Positions 8,739 to 16,067 of a DNA stretch of 61,629 nucleotides are shown here, in pieces; positions within the stretch are counted from its first letter, which is position 1; every line of letters starts with the position of its first letter. Under the pieces are notes generated by a model. The model saw nothing but the letters and a program-made list of their open reading frames with translations. It did no database searches and was not told the DNA's origin. The DNA is from Thomasclavelia saccharogumia DSM 17460. GTDB lineage: Bacteria; Bacillota_I; Bacilli_A; Erysipelotrichales; Coprobacillaceae. The DNA lies in contig NZ_JMLH01000011.1 in the NCBI RefSeq assembly GCF_000686665.1, positions 1-61,629 on the forward strand. Direction: 5' to 3'. The translations under genes were made by a program, and so were the position numbers.

Positions 8739-9114
8739 AGTTCACACTCCTTACTGCCGTGATTGTTTCATTCAAGGTCTGCTTATGCAGTTTTACGGCT
8801 TTTCCTGCATAAGTGATTTTCGGTCGCAGGGCATAGGTTATCTGTGATTTCAAAAAGCTGTACGGCTTCTTTCCGTCAAAGGTTTTCTGCGACATGAACC
8901 AAGTGAGAGCAACGGGAATACCAAAGTATTTGAGAAATGCTCCCTCAATCATGGAAAGTGGGGGAATATCCCCAAACAGAATGATGATAAATTCCGTAAT
9001 CACAAACCATGTAATCTGTGTAAAGGTAACGGGAAAGGGTAAGTTAAAGTCATTGATTGCATACAAGACTTTTTCCACGTTCCAGATACCCGTATAAGAT
9101 TTAATCTTTTTCAA
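8716..9114 (-). CDS. TcpE-family conjugal transfer membrane protein (Tn916 Orf17)
   Basis: 132 residues with the conserved opening KIKSYTGIWNVEKVLYAIND, two closely spaced membrane helices near residues 33-75, and a basic C-terminal tail. Members are small inner-membrane components of Tn916/ICEBs1-type secretion machines. The start is a TTG at 9114 with AGGAG 10 bases upstream, an unusual but well-supported choice. The gene overlaps virB4 by 23 bases. Confidence 0.92.
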   Translation of the reverse strand: MKKIKSYTGIWNVEKVLYAINDFNLPFPVTFTQITWFVITEFIIILFGDIPPLSMIEGAFLKYFGIPVALTWFMSQKTFDGKKPYSFLKSQITYALRPKITYAGKAVKLHKQTLNETITAVRSVNYVPDKIY

Positions 9115-9230
9115 GTTCTTTCAGCTCCTTTCGTAAGTTTCTAAATGGAAAGGACAGCCATGTTTCAGACTGTCCCTTAAAGAGAAATACGCTGTCAGTA
9201 GCAACCATGCTTGTCGCTGATCTTCCAGCG

Positions 9231-9734
9231 TTAATATGGTATCTCGCACATACCTCGGCTTGTTTCAATAAAGCAACCACCCATATCCAAATCTCGCCCG
9301 TAGGCTTCATAGTCAATGTAGTTCTGTAAGCTGGGTGGAATGTCCCCAAGTGCCTGCAATTCGTCTATGTAGTAGTAGGCAACGTCTGTCATGGTTTCAC
9401 AGTCGGGATAATAATAAATATCGTCCTTGTGTTCCACGACTTCTTCCAGCGTCCCGTAGTGGCTGATAAATTCGTCCAGACACTCTACGATATAGTCAGG
9501 AAGTTCCTCTATGATTTCATACATCTCATTGAGTTCTTCAATGGAAACATACTCGCCAATCGCAATGGGGAAGTTGTCGGTATCATGGATTGCGTATTCC
9601 TCATACTGTTCATTCAAGCCGATTTTTTCTTTCACATCTTCCTCGTCAATAGGAAAAGTGAACCAAGCACCGACTAAATAGCCCTCATTGTATTTGCCAA
9701 GATTAGCAATATAAACCGCCATATCATCAATCAT
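9231..9734 (-). CDS. ardA: Antirestriction protein ArdA (copy 1, canonical)
   Basis: About 167 residues, acidic throughout, with the ArdA opening VYIANLGKYNEGYLVGAWF and a repeated elongated domain ending DYEAYGRDLDMGGCFIET. ArdA proteins mimic B-form DNA and block type I restriction enzymes when the element enters a new host. The ATG at 9734 has GAGG at the right distance; the longer frame uses a GTG at 9743. A second paralogue lies immediately upstream, separated by a few bases. Confidence 0.95.
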   Translation of the reverse strand: MIDDMAVYIANLGKYNEGYLVGAWFTFPIDEEDVKEKIGLNEQYEEYAIHDTDNFPIAIGEYVSIEELNEMYEIIEELPDYIVECLDEFISHYGTLEEVVEHKDDIYYYPDCETMTDVAYYYIDELQALGDIPPSLQNYIDYEAYGRDLDMGGCFIETSRGMCEIPY

Positions 9735-9751
9735 AAGCACCACCTCATTTC

Positions 9752-10255
9752 CTACTCTGGCAGTTCAAAGATACCGTGTTCTGTTACTAAAAATTTCCCG
9801 TGTTCCTGCAAGTGAGAAGCATAGGCTTCAAAGTCAAAGTAATATTCTTGACAGTCCTCGGATAAATGCTTGAATGTCGGGTCATTCATCAGCTTTTGCC
9901 TTGCAACATCTATCATGCTTTTGCAGTCGGGATAAACCGTAATCACGTTTCTGCAAATATAAAGTGCTTCTAAGTTTTCATACACGGTAAGAAGTGCTGT
10001 ATATTCTTCCTGCATATCGCTTGAAAGCTGGCGGTACATAAAATCTAGTTCGTTGAGCTGGTACACGCTTGTATGTTCGTGGACTTCATCAGCAAAGGGC
10101 AGTACCTTTTCGATAATGCGGTAATCTTGACTTTCTGCACCGACACCTAACTTTTCTTCAAACTCTGCAACATCTATCGGCAGGTCGAACCAGTATGATG
10201 TTGTTTCTTTGCCAGTTGTTCCTCTCGTTTCCACCAGCACCCTTGTTTCCTGCAT
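9752..10255 (-). CDS. ArdA-like antirestriction protein (copy 2, divergent)
   Basis: 167 residues, strongly acidic, with the same layout as the neighbour: YWFDLPIDVAEFEEKLG near the start, VYPDCKSMIDVA in the middle (compare YYPDCETMTDVA in copy 1), and DFEAYASHLQEHGKFL at the end (compare DYEAYGRDLDMGGCFI). It therefore arose by ancient duplication. It probably mimics DNA for a different restriction enzyme group, but that is inference. GAGGAACA precedes the ATG. Confidence 0.85.
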   Translation of the reverse strand: MQETRVLVETRGTTGKETTSYWFDLPIDVAEFEEKLGVGAESQDYRIIEKVLPFADEVHEHTSVYQLNELDFMYRQLSSDMQEEYTALLTVYENLEALYICRNVITVYPDCKSMIDVARQKLMNDPTFKHLSEDCQEYYFDFEAYASHLQEHGKFLVTEHGIFELPE

Positions 10256-10470
10256 TGTTCCTCACGTCCTTTCTGTTGTTTCATCACATCTTTTAAGCTC
10301 TGGTACGACATACCAAACACATACTTTGAAAAATCTTCTAACTGTTTTTCTTCATAATCGGCAGGGTTCAACCGTTTCATTTCCTGCCACACCTTACGCT
10401 TGTAAGAGGGCAGGTCGGAAATGTATTCACAGCCGACTTTTGCCTGCATATCCTTAAAAATATCGTTCAT
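10174..10470 (-). CDS. Conserved ICE hypothetical protein
   Basis: 98 residues from the ATG at 10470, which has GGAG about 8 bases upstream; a longer frame starts at 10527 without a ribosome site. The protein is charged, without membrane helices, and contains DLPSYKRKVWQEMKRL. It overlaps the second ardA gene by 82 bases in another frame, so its last about 27 residues (basic, Lys/Arg/Gln-rich) share DNA with the ArdA N-terminus. Similar short proteins lie at this place in Tn916-like elements. Function unknown. Confidence 0.65.
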   Translation of the reverse strand: MNDIFKDMQAKVGCEYISDLPSYKRKVWQEMKRLNPADYEEKQLEDFSKYVFGMSYQSLKDVMKQQKGREEQCRKQGCWWKREEQLAKKQHHTGSTCR

Positions 10471-10501
10471 GTAATCACTCCAATCTGAAATTTTAGGTAA
10501 G

Positions 10502-10534
10502 AAAAAAGCAGTCAATCCTAAGACCAACTGCTTT
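10502..10534 (-). terminator. Intrinsic terminator after the DUF3784 gene (twin of 14110-14142)
   Basis: On the minus strand AAAGCAGT pairs with ACTGCTTT around a 14-16 base loop and is followed by a run of T. The same sequence with a single base change stands at 14110-14142 after the other AT-rich cargo unit. Confidence 0.8.
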
Positions 10535-10557
10535 GCATATAAATATAAATTTGTAAA

Positions 10558-10866
10558 CTAAAATTTTCGGAAGTTTTTTTGTATTTTGTGTAGCCATAGT
10601 CCAGCAATACCAGCTATAATTGCCAAGAAAAAAACTGCGGTAGGAATAGAATGATTTTTTACTATAATCGCAATTACCCCAGATACTAAAATACCAATCC
10701 CTACGAATAAAACAGGTTTTCCTAATTCTTTTGCATATCCTTTTTTGTTATCAGTAGTATCAAATACTTTACCATGAACAAAAGAGTAATTTCCCTTTAA
10801 TAAAGAAATACTCACGAATATAAGGATAGCAGAAACAAACCACATCATTATACTAAATCCTAACAT
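10558..10866 (-). CDS. DUF3784-family membrane protein (ICE cargo)
   Basis: 102 residues with three hydrophobic helices (about 3-20, 50-70, 75-92) and the DUF3784 feature DTTDNKKGYAKELGKP. It has no Tn916 counterpart, is more AT-rich than its neighbours, has its own AGGAAG ribosome site and ends in its own terminator, so it appears to be an insert in the transfer operon. Function unknown. Confidence 0.8.
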   Translation of the reverse strand: MLGFSIMMWFVSAILIFVSISLLKGNYSFVHGKVFDTTDNKKGYAKELGKPVLFVGIGILVSGVIAIIVKNHSIPTAVFFLAIIAGIAGLWLHKIQKNFRKF

Positions 10867-10939
10867 AAAATATCACTTCCTAAAGTTGTATTTTTATATC
10901 CATATTATATCACCCCATTAACAACATCACAATAAAAAT

Positions 10940-11161
10940 TTATGCACCGATAATCTTGTTGAATAGCTCTAACAGTACATCTTTCACACCGCCGGCGTTA
11001 AATACCAAACCGACAGCAATCAAGGCAACTACCAAGAAGCCGATAAGTTTGGAAAACTCACGCTTGAACCCTAAGTAGATACCGATAACCACAATCGCCA
11101 TAAGCACCAAGCTCTGTGCGTTTGATAAAAACCATTGATACAAATTGTTTCCGAAATTCAT
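10940..11161 (-). CDS. TcpD-like conjugation membrane protein (Tn916 Orf19 position)
   Basis: 73 residues: an amphipathic N-terminus, then helices near 17-30 and 37-55, ending LLELFNKIIGA. It matches the small TcpD-type protein found between relaxase and ardA in Tn916-family elements. AGAGGA precedes the ATG, overlapping the end of the DUF3789 gene. It is likely a minor component of the mating channel. Confidence 0.85.
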   Translation of the reverse strand: MNFGNNLYQWFLSNAQSLVLMAIVVIGIYLGFKREFSKLIGFLVVALIAVGLVFNAGGVKDVLLELFNKIIGA

Positions 11162-11162
11162 G

Positions 11163-11297
11163 TTATTTGTCCTCTCTTTCTTCTAATTGTTTCATTTCAC
11201 AGTCAGCTTCTTTGCCGACAGTCAAAATACACATCAAGACTATGCCGATACCCATTCCCAGAGATACCAGCAGGAAGTCTTTTAATAATATCCACAT
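11163..11297 (-). CDS. DUF3789-family micro-protein
   Basis: A 44-residue gene starting MWILLKDFLLVSLGMGIG, with one membrane helix (about 4-26) and a charged tail KEADCEMKQLEERED. This is the DUF3789 pattern seen downstream of mobT in Tn916-like elements. The start is supported by AGGAGTG seven bases before the ATG, and the stop sits just before the TcpD-like start. Role in transfer unknown. Confidence 0.8.
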   Translation of the reverse strand: MWILLKDFLLVSLGMGIGIVLMCILTVGKEADCEMKQLEEREDK

Positions 11298-11309
11298 TTT
11301 TTATCACTC

Positions 11310-12506
11310 CTAACTTTCCACCAAATCTTTTGCAGGGGTCGTCTGCTGTTTGATTATCATTTCATGTTTTTCTGTGAGCTTTGCCTGCTGTTCGATTGTT
11401 TCCATGTAGTCTGTACCGTTTCCCTTATCAATTCTTTTCAGCATTTTCAAGGTCGGTGCTACCTGCCTTTGTACCCAACGCAATGTACGGTCTAAGGTGT
11501 AAGGCTCTGGCTTTGTCGTCAGCTTCAAGCTCTGTCTGTTATCGCCGATAAACCAAGCCCAGCGGTCATTGAGTTTCCAGTCATTTTTCCGCTTGTCTGG
11601 TTCTTCATCAACAAACCGCACATACTGGTTGATGATAGAAAAGGCGGTCTGCTCTGCGTCATAATAGGTCAGCAAATCCCGTACTGCATAATAGGCACGT
11701 TCATTGCGAAGCCGTATCTCAAAACGGTTGATAATATCAGCTTCTTCCAGCGGTGTCCCCAGCTTGACGTACTGCTCATAGTCCTTTTCATAGATACAGA
11801 AATACACATCTGATTTCAGCGAACCAAGATAAAGGGTGCGTCCCATATATTCTCTGTCGTCCTCTCTGTGCTTGATAAGCTCGCCCGACTGGTAAAACTT
11901 ATAACTTCTGGACTTTCCGATATATTCCCGTTTCCTGCATTTTTCCGCAAGCTCTGGAATATCCAAAATGCCCGTATGGTCGTTGATAGCAAGGTCGATA
12001 CGCTTCATCACGCCACCGTCTACCAATGCGTCCATGAGGAAGTCATACCAGCTTCTTTGCTGTGCCAGCAGGTAACTTTCAAACTGCCTGCAACCACGCC
12101 CCTTTAACTCTAAAAGGACACCTTTTTCCTCGTCAGCCGACGTATAGATAAAGATGTCCCCTAAAGAATAATGCTCCGTATAGCTGTAATGTCCGTAATC
12201 TTCATGGAGCATATAATTGATATTCAGTTTTAATATATCTTTGATGATGTGCTGTATATCCAGCGTGGGAAAACGAATTTTCACATAATCAAACAGCATG
12301 GTAAGCGGTGCTTCTGGATTGAACCTTGCCAGTTCTTTATACAGAGTTTCCAGAAGTTCCTTTGACGGCTTCATTTTTCCACTTTCTATCTTGTTGAGAT
12401 ATTCCCTTGTGATACCAGAAGCCACCGCCAGTCTGCCTTGTGAGATACCGTAAGCAATCCGCTTCTCCCGTAATTCTTTTATCCATTGTTCTTCATTCAG
12501 AACCAT
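11310..12506 (-). CDS. MobT-family relaxase (Tn916 Orf20)
   Basis: 398 residues. An N-terminal XRE helix-turn-helix (about 8-62, with ISQGRLAVASGITREYLNKI) is followed by a Rep_trans/MobT catalytic domain with KRIDLAINDHTGIL near residue 170 and a NRFEIRLRNERAYYAVRDLL helix near 265. MobT nicks oriT, starts DNA transfer and in Tn916 also supports rolling-circle replication of the excised circle. It lies next to the predicted oriT at 12600-12700. The ATG at 12506 directly follows GGGGGT, so its ribosome site is unusually close. Confidence 0.95.
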   Translation of the reverse strand: MVLNEEQWIKELREKRIAYGISQGRLAVASGITREYLNKIESGKMKPSKELLETLYKELARFNPEAPLTMLFDYVKIRFPTLDIQHIIKDILKLNINYMLHEDYGHYSYTEHYSLGDIFIYTSADEEKGVLLELKGRGCRQFESYLLAQQRSWYDFLMDALVDGGVMKRIDLAINDHTGILDIPELAEKCRKREYIGKSRSYKFYQSGELIKHREDDREYMGRTLYLGSLKSDVYFCIYEKDYEQYVKLGTPLEEADIINRFEIRLRNERAYYAVRDLLTYYDAEQTAFSIINQYVRFVDEEPDKRKNDWKLNDRWAWFIGDNRQSLKLTTKPEPYTLDRTLRWVQRQVAPTLKMLKRIDKGNGTDYMETIEQQAKLTEKHEMIIKQQTTPAKDLVES

Positions 12507-12599
12507 ACCCCCAATCTGTAAAGTGTGAAGTTTTTTAAGGCGACTTCACAGCCGATTTTTGTTAGAAAATCATGCCAGAAGCCTTATGTTTCCTATGTT

Positions 12600-12700
12600 T
12601 TTTGTCTATTGTCTATTTGCAAACGTACCCCTCTGTTAGATACCGAGGGGTTTTACCTGCTGGCGTGGCTTACGCCACACCAGCAACGGCTAGTCCGTGC
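12600..12700. other. Predicted origin of transfer (oriT)
   Basis: The segment between mobT and the coupling ATPase holds an inverted repeat ACCCCTC/GAGGGGT (12627-12633, 12645-12651). It is followed by a 12-bp hairpin with one mismatch (12658-12669 with 12674-12685, loop TTAC) and the segment AACGGCTAGTCCGTGCCG. Location and hairpins match the oriT region of Tn916, which is bound and nicked by Orf20. The exact nick site cannot be fixed by reading alone. Confidence 0.75.
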
Positions 12701-14084
12701 CGTCGCCTTTCGCTTCGCACGTCGCCGTCCCGTCCTGCCTTGCTTGTGCAAGAGAACCGATAGTCTGCAAAAAATCATGTCCTTTCGAGACTAAGGGCGT
12801 GTAAAATTCGCTTATCACGCTTGTTCCCACATCACAATAGCCACGCCCCTTGATACGCTTCTGAAAAAACTGCTTTTTAACATCTGAACCGAACAGCATA
12901 CCATATCCTAATTCGCTGATACGCCCAAGTCCCACACGGAAATTGAAGTTATCTCTGATACCGTCTGAAAAATACTTTGCGTCTGGACGCTGGCAGGCGA
13001 CGATAAGGAAATAACCTGCTTGTCGCCCTAACATAACGATTTTCTTTAACTGGCTAAGTAAGCTCACGCTTTCTTTTGTCCCCAGCATTTCAAAAAATGC
13101 CACATATTCATCAAAGATAAGAAAGCAGGGTGGCAGTCCCAGATAGGCGTAGTTTTTGCCCGTCTTATAGTTCGGGTGTCGCTTCATTTCCTCACTTCGC
13201 TGTACCATGCCCTCATAAAAGGCATTGACGCAATCTATCATTTCTTCTTTGGTGTGATACACATTTCCCATAACTGTCCCTAAGTCTGCAAGGTCAGCGT
13301 TCTTCGGGTCTAAGATATAAAGGACAGCGTTAGTATGCAGTAAGGCTTCAATGAGCGTCATCAGAAAATAAGTTTTACCACCACCCGTCCCACCAGCAAT
13401 CAGAGCGTGGGGGAGTGCGTCATATTCCCAGACAAGATTTTTCATCAGTCTAAGACAGCCGTTTTCTGCCCGTACTTCATCAATGGTAATGCGATTTGCT
13501 ATCATATCATAAAGCAGGGTATATTCGATATAGCCGTCATGCAGGGTCTTGTCGGTCAGCTCACAATACAAGCCACTTTCCAATTTATCCTCTAACCGTA
13601 AAAGCTGGTCTTGATATTTCCCCAGCGTGATTTCACAGCGGATATGAAGCAGTCCCTTTTCCATTTGATAGTAAATCTTTGGAAACCAGACGATTTTTTC
13701 TCTTGATCTGCTTTGCAGGTCAGTAAAAAAACCGCTGTCTTGTACGGTATCGGCTTCATACCACTTATTTTCCAGTATCATTCTTGCCAGCTTTTGACGG
13801 TGCAGGAGCTTCTTGAAACTATCGTAACAGAAGCGGTAATACAGAAAAGCGACCAATGCACAAACACCAGTCGCTATCAGTATGGTTATGAAGTTGTAAG
13901 GGGAGAGCGTCAAGCCGTTCTCTAACAAGCTGAAATGCTCCCAATCGGTACGCATGAGCTGTTTCGTATTCAGTAGCAAAAGAACCGCTACGAATACAAA
14001 CAGAAGCGTCCCTATGGAAAAGTGATAGACAAGTTGCTTGTCGCTGGCTCTGATACGGTGTCCTTTGTTACAAATCTTACGCAT
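12690..14084 (-). CDS. FtsK/SpoIIIE-type coupling ATPase (Tn916 Orf21, TcpA-like)
   Basis: 464 residues. Two membrane helices near 20-40 and 63-83 anchor the protein. Walker A GGTGGGKT is at 231-238 and Walker B LIFDEY at 322-327, followed by GRQAGYFLIVACQRPDA. It recruits the relaxosome and pumps the DNA strand to the mating channel. GGAGTG precedes the ATG. The gene end runs into the oriT region. Confidence 0.96.
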   Translation of the reverse strand: MRKICNKGHRIRASDKQLVYHFSIGTLLFVFVAVLLLLNTKQLMRTDWEHFSLLENGLTLSPYNFITILIATGVCALVAFLYYRFCYDSFKKLLHRQKLARMILENKWYEADTVQDSGFFTDLQSRSREKIVWFPKIYYQMEKGLLHIRCEITLGKYQDQLLRLEDKLESGLYCELTDKTLHDGYIEYTLLYDMIANRITIDEVRAENGCLRLMKNLVWEYDALPHALIAGGTGGGKTYFLMTLIEALLHTNAVLYILDPKNADLADLGTVMGNVYHTKEEMIDCVNAFYEGMVQRSEEMKRHPNYKTGKNYAYLGLPPCFLIFDEYVAFFEMLGTKESVSLLSQLKKIVMLGRQAGYFLIVACQRPDAKYFSDGIRDNFNFRVGLGRISELGYGMLFGSDVKKQFFQKRIKGRGYCDVGTSVISEFYTPLVSKGHDFLQTIGSLAQARQDGTATCEAKGDGTD

Positions 14085-14109
14085 AAATCAATCACTCCTT
14101 TCTGGATAT

Positions 14110-14142
14110 GAAAAAAGCAGTCAATCCTAAGACTAACTGCTT
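14110..14142 (-). terminator. Intrinsic terminator after the XRE/DUF3796 unit (twin of 10502-10534)
   Basis: A minus-strand hairpin AAAGCAGT/ACTGCTTT followed by T-run, one base different from the copy at 10502-10534. It would stop transcripts from the cargo pair before the coupling ATPase gene. Confidence 0.8.
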
Positions 14143-14152
14143 TAAACTGTCT

Positions 14153-14356
14153 TTATTCAAAAATAAATATATCTTCTATCGGAGCTTTTACAGCTCTTGA
14201 AATATCTATTGCCAATTTAAGTGACGGATTATATTGTGCTTTTTCTAATCTCATAATAGTTTCACGACGAACACCTACAATGTCAGCGAGTTGTTCTTGT
14301 GTTAATTCTTGTGCTACACGATATTTTTTTAAATTACATACAAACTTTGCTTCCAT
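14153..14356 (-). CDS. XRE-family helix-turn-helix regulator
   Basis: 67 residues that are almost all helix-turn-helix: NLKKYRVAQELTQEQLADIV then VRRETIMRLEKAQYNPSLKL, and a short tail EDIFIFE. This is the YozG/HTH_3 type of small repressor. It begins only 3 bases after the DUF3796 stop with AAGGGA inside that gene's end, so the two form a translationally linked pair, a frequent arrangement for membrane protein plus cognate regulator. Target unknown; autoregulation is likely. Confidence 0.9.
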   Translation of the reverse strand: MEAKFVCNLKKYRVAQELTQEQLADIVGVRRETIMRLEKAQYNPSLKLAIDISRAVKAPIEDIFIFE

Positions 14357-14359
14357 AAT

Positions 14360-15001
14360 TTATTCCCTTTTTTCATAACGATATAATAAATAGTTGCTAA
14401 GAAAAAGAACAAGAGCATAGATAAGTGAAACAGAAATCAGCATAAATATTGCACACCACTCAACATTACGGGAAAACATACCTATTGCCATAAGCCAGAT
14501 AACTACAAATAATAGTTTAAAACCTATCTTGTAGGCTTCTAATTGTGCCTTACGTTTATTTTCTTGAAAAAGCTCATCTTCTAAGATATGAGAAAGTTTA
14601 CCTTCAAAGAAAAAACTGAAAAAACCAAAAAATATGAAAAAAGCAAAAGGAAATATTTCTCCAAATTTATAGTATGTCCAAAATCCGCCAAACCCCAGAA
14701 AACCAAACATTCCACAAAATCCCCAGTAAGGAGAAATTGTTCTTGAATATCGTTTTTCCCTGCTGTTTTTTGAAAAGACATTTTTAAAGCAGATAATTAC
14801 TATATAGATAGCATATAGTGCTATTAAAGCTCCAATTACTAACATAGGAATATCCTTGTAAGAAAATACATATTCCGACATATCCATATTTTTGACCCAG
14901 CGTCCATCATTGTATAATAGGGAGTAGATTGTACCAACAATAAGCAATAAAGCACACCCTACCCCCATAAAAATAATTTTTTTAATTTGTTTCTTTGACA
15001 T
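14360..15001 (-). CDS. DUF3796-family membrane protein (ICE cargo)
   Basis: 213 residues from the ATG at 15001, which has a strong AAAGGAGAG site; the longer frame from 15058 lacks one. Membrane helices lie near 7-25, 50-70, 92-130 and 160-205. The central YWGFCGMFGFLGFGGFW block is the DUF3796 hallmark. It is paired with an XRE regulator, is AT-rich and absent from Tn916, so it is cargo inserted between the ydcP genes and the coupling ATPase. Function unknown. Confidence 0.8.
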   Translation of the reverse strand: MSKKQIKKIIFMGVGCALLLIVGTIYSLLYNDGRWVKNMDMSEYVFSYKDIPMLVIGALIALYAIYIVIICFKNVFSKNSREKRYSRTISPYWGFCGMFGFLGFGGFWTYYKFGEIFPFAFFIFFGFFSFFFEGKLSHILEDELFQENKRKAQLEAYKIGFKLLFVVIWLMAIGMFSRNVEWCAIFMLISVSLIYALVLFLSNYLLYRYEKRE

Positions 15002-15103
15002 ATTTATCTCTCCTTTCAAATGAGATGTTTTTGTATCTTTATGAGATAAATATATCACTCCGCATTGTTCGTGTCAATCAAAATTAAGACAAATACATCA
15101 CTT

Positions 15104-15487
15104 TTATTTCTTCGGCTGTCCCTGCGGTGTAGGGTTCTGTGGGCTACCTGCGTTCTGGTTGCCTTTATTCTTCAACACAATATCCTCTGCCTTTACATAC
15201 CAGTCCACATCTGCACCCGTATAGGTTTTTCTTGATACCGTATCGGCTACTGGATTGACAAGCTCCACAACTGCATTGTAAGGAAATTCCCTTAACGGTA
15301 CTTCTGGCGGTACAGACACGGGGATAATTCCACCGTGCAGACTGCACTTCAAATCATAGATACGCTTTTTAAGCTGGGTACTCGGTGTCCCGTCCTCATT
15401 CTGCAAGAACACATCACGTACCGCTGTAAACTTTAATTCTCCAAATGTTTTCTCTTTGTCAATAACAAACCCGTTTGATAATCTCAT
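15104..15487 (-). CDS. YdcP/DUF961 protein (Tn916 Orf22)
   Basis: 127 residues with the DUF961 layout: KTFGELKFTAV, a conserved Leu/Tyr core RIYDLKCSLHGG, PVSVPPEVP and a C-terminal YVKAEDIVL followed by a Pro/Gln-rich tail. Paired DUF961 genes open the transfer operon in Tn916 and in ICEBs1 (YdcO/YdcP). In ICEBs1 the homologues act with the helicase processivity factor region, but the function here is not established. AAAGGAGTG precedes the ATG. Confidence 0.92.
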   Translation of the reverse strand: MRLSNGFVIDKEKTFGELKFTAVRDVFLQNEDGTPSTQLKKRIYDLKCSLHGGIIPVSVPPEVPLREFPYNAVVELVNPVADTVSRKTYTGADVDWYVKAEDIVLKNKGNQNAGSPQNPTPQGQPKK

Positions 15488-15502
15488 AAATTCTTCACTC
15501 CT

Positions 15503-15829
15503 TTACTTTTCTTCAACTGCTACAATATCATCAGCAACTAATACATAATCGGTATGTCCCATATCCCCGATTGCGTAACCTCTGCCGTATAACTTCGGAT
15601 TGACAAGTTTTACTTTCTGTTCATACTTGAAATGCTTTTCGCCAGCCTGCACAGGAATTTCCACCACAACATTTTCGCCTTTCTGTATGTCAGAATAAAG
15701 GTTATAGCTTCGTCTGGCTAAGACCCTGCGGTTATTTTTATCTCTTTCAAAGACTGGCTCGCTTTCGCCTGCAAATTCAAGAGTTCCAAAAGACTGTGTC
15801 ATATCTGGCACGACATATTTCATTTCCAT
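15503..15829 (-). CDS. YdcP/DUF961 protein (Tn916 Orf23)
   Basis: 108 residues, paralogous to the next gene: SFGTLEFAGE matches TFGELKFTAV, and YVLVADDIVAVEE matches its C-terminus. First gene after the structured leader at 15830-16067, with GAGGT eight bases before the ATG. Role presumably in early steps of transfer, by family. Confidence 0.92.
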   Translation of the reverse strand: MEMKYVVPDMTQSFGTLEFAGESEPVFERDKNNRRVLARRSYNLYSDIQKGENVVVEIPVQAGEKHFKYEQKVKLVNPKLYGRGYAIGDMGHTDYVLVADDIVAVEEK

Positions 15830-16067
15830 ATTGTTTTACCTCGTTTCTTTCTATATTTGATAAGTTTTTTAATTGTGATTTCTTATTCTGGCGGTTTGGG
15901 AAGTACCAGCAATCCCCCAGATAGTAAAGGGTAAAATCAATGCTTACGCACCCTTGACTATCCGTGTTCTTGCAGGTTGTAGGCAGACAAGCCAGAATAA
16001 GCAAAAATCTGCCGTTTGACAGCTTCGGCGGAGAGCGTGATTTTTCTTTCCTCATACCGTTACCGCC
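15830..16067 (-). promoter_or_regulatory. Structured leader of the conjugation operon
   Basis: A gene-free 238-base stretch. It has an outer perfect 11-base inverted repeat (15882-15892 with 15991-16001) enclosing an inner 11-base repeat with one mismatch (15922-15932 with 15950-15960). Nested long-range pairing like this suggests a folded 5' leader RNA or a replication/processing signal. A short open frame runs through part of it but has no protein-like character. Confidence 0.5.

Noticed and set aside
9101-9349. 82-codon minus-strand frame between ardA and the TcpE gene
   Set aside because: It begins inside ardA in another frame and has no ribosome site; the part outside ardA is a plain spacer with the TcpE ribosome site.
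12525-12794. Plus-strand frames across oriT
   Set aside because: They cover the predicted oriT hairpins and the end of the coupling ATPase; no ribosome site and no homologue recognised.
15777-16055. 92-codon frame in the leader before the YdcP genes
   Set aside because: It has no good start, its product is not protein-like, and it overlaps the start of a well-supported gene; the inverted repeats explain the conserved look of this DNA better.
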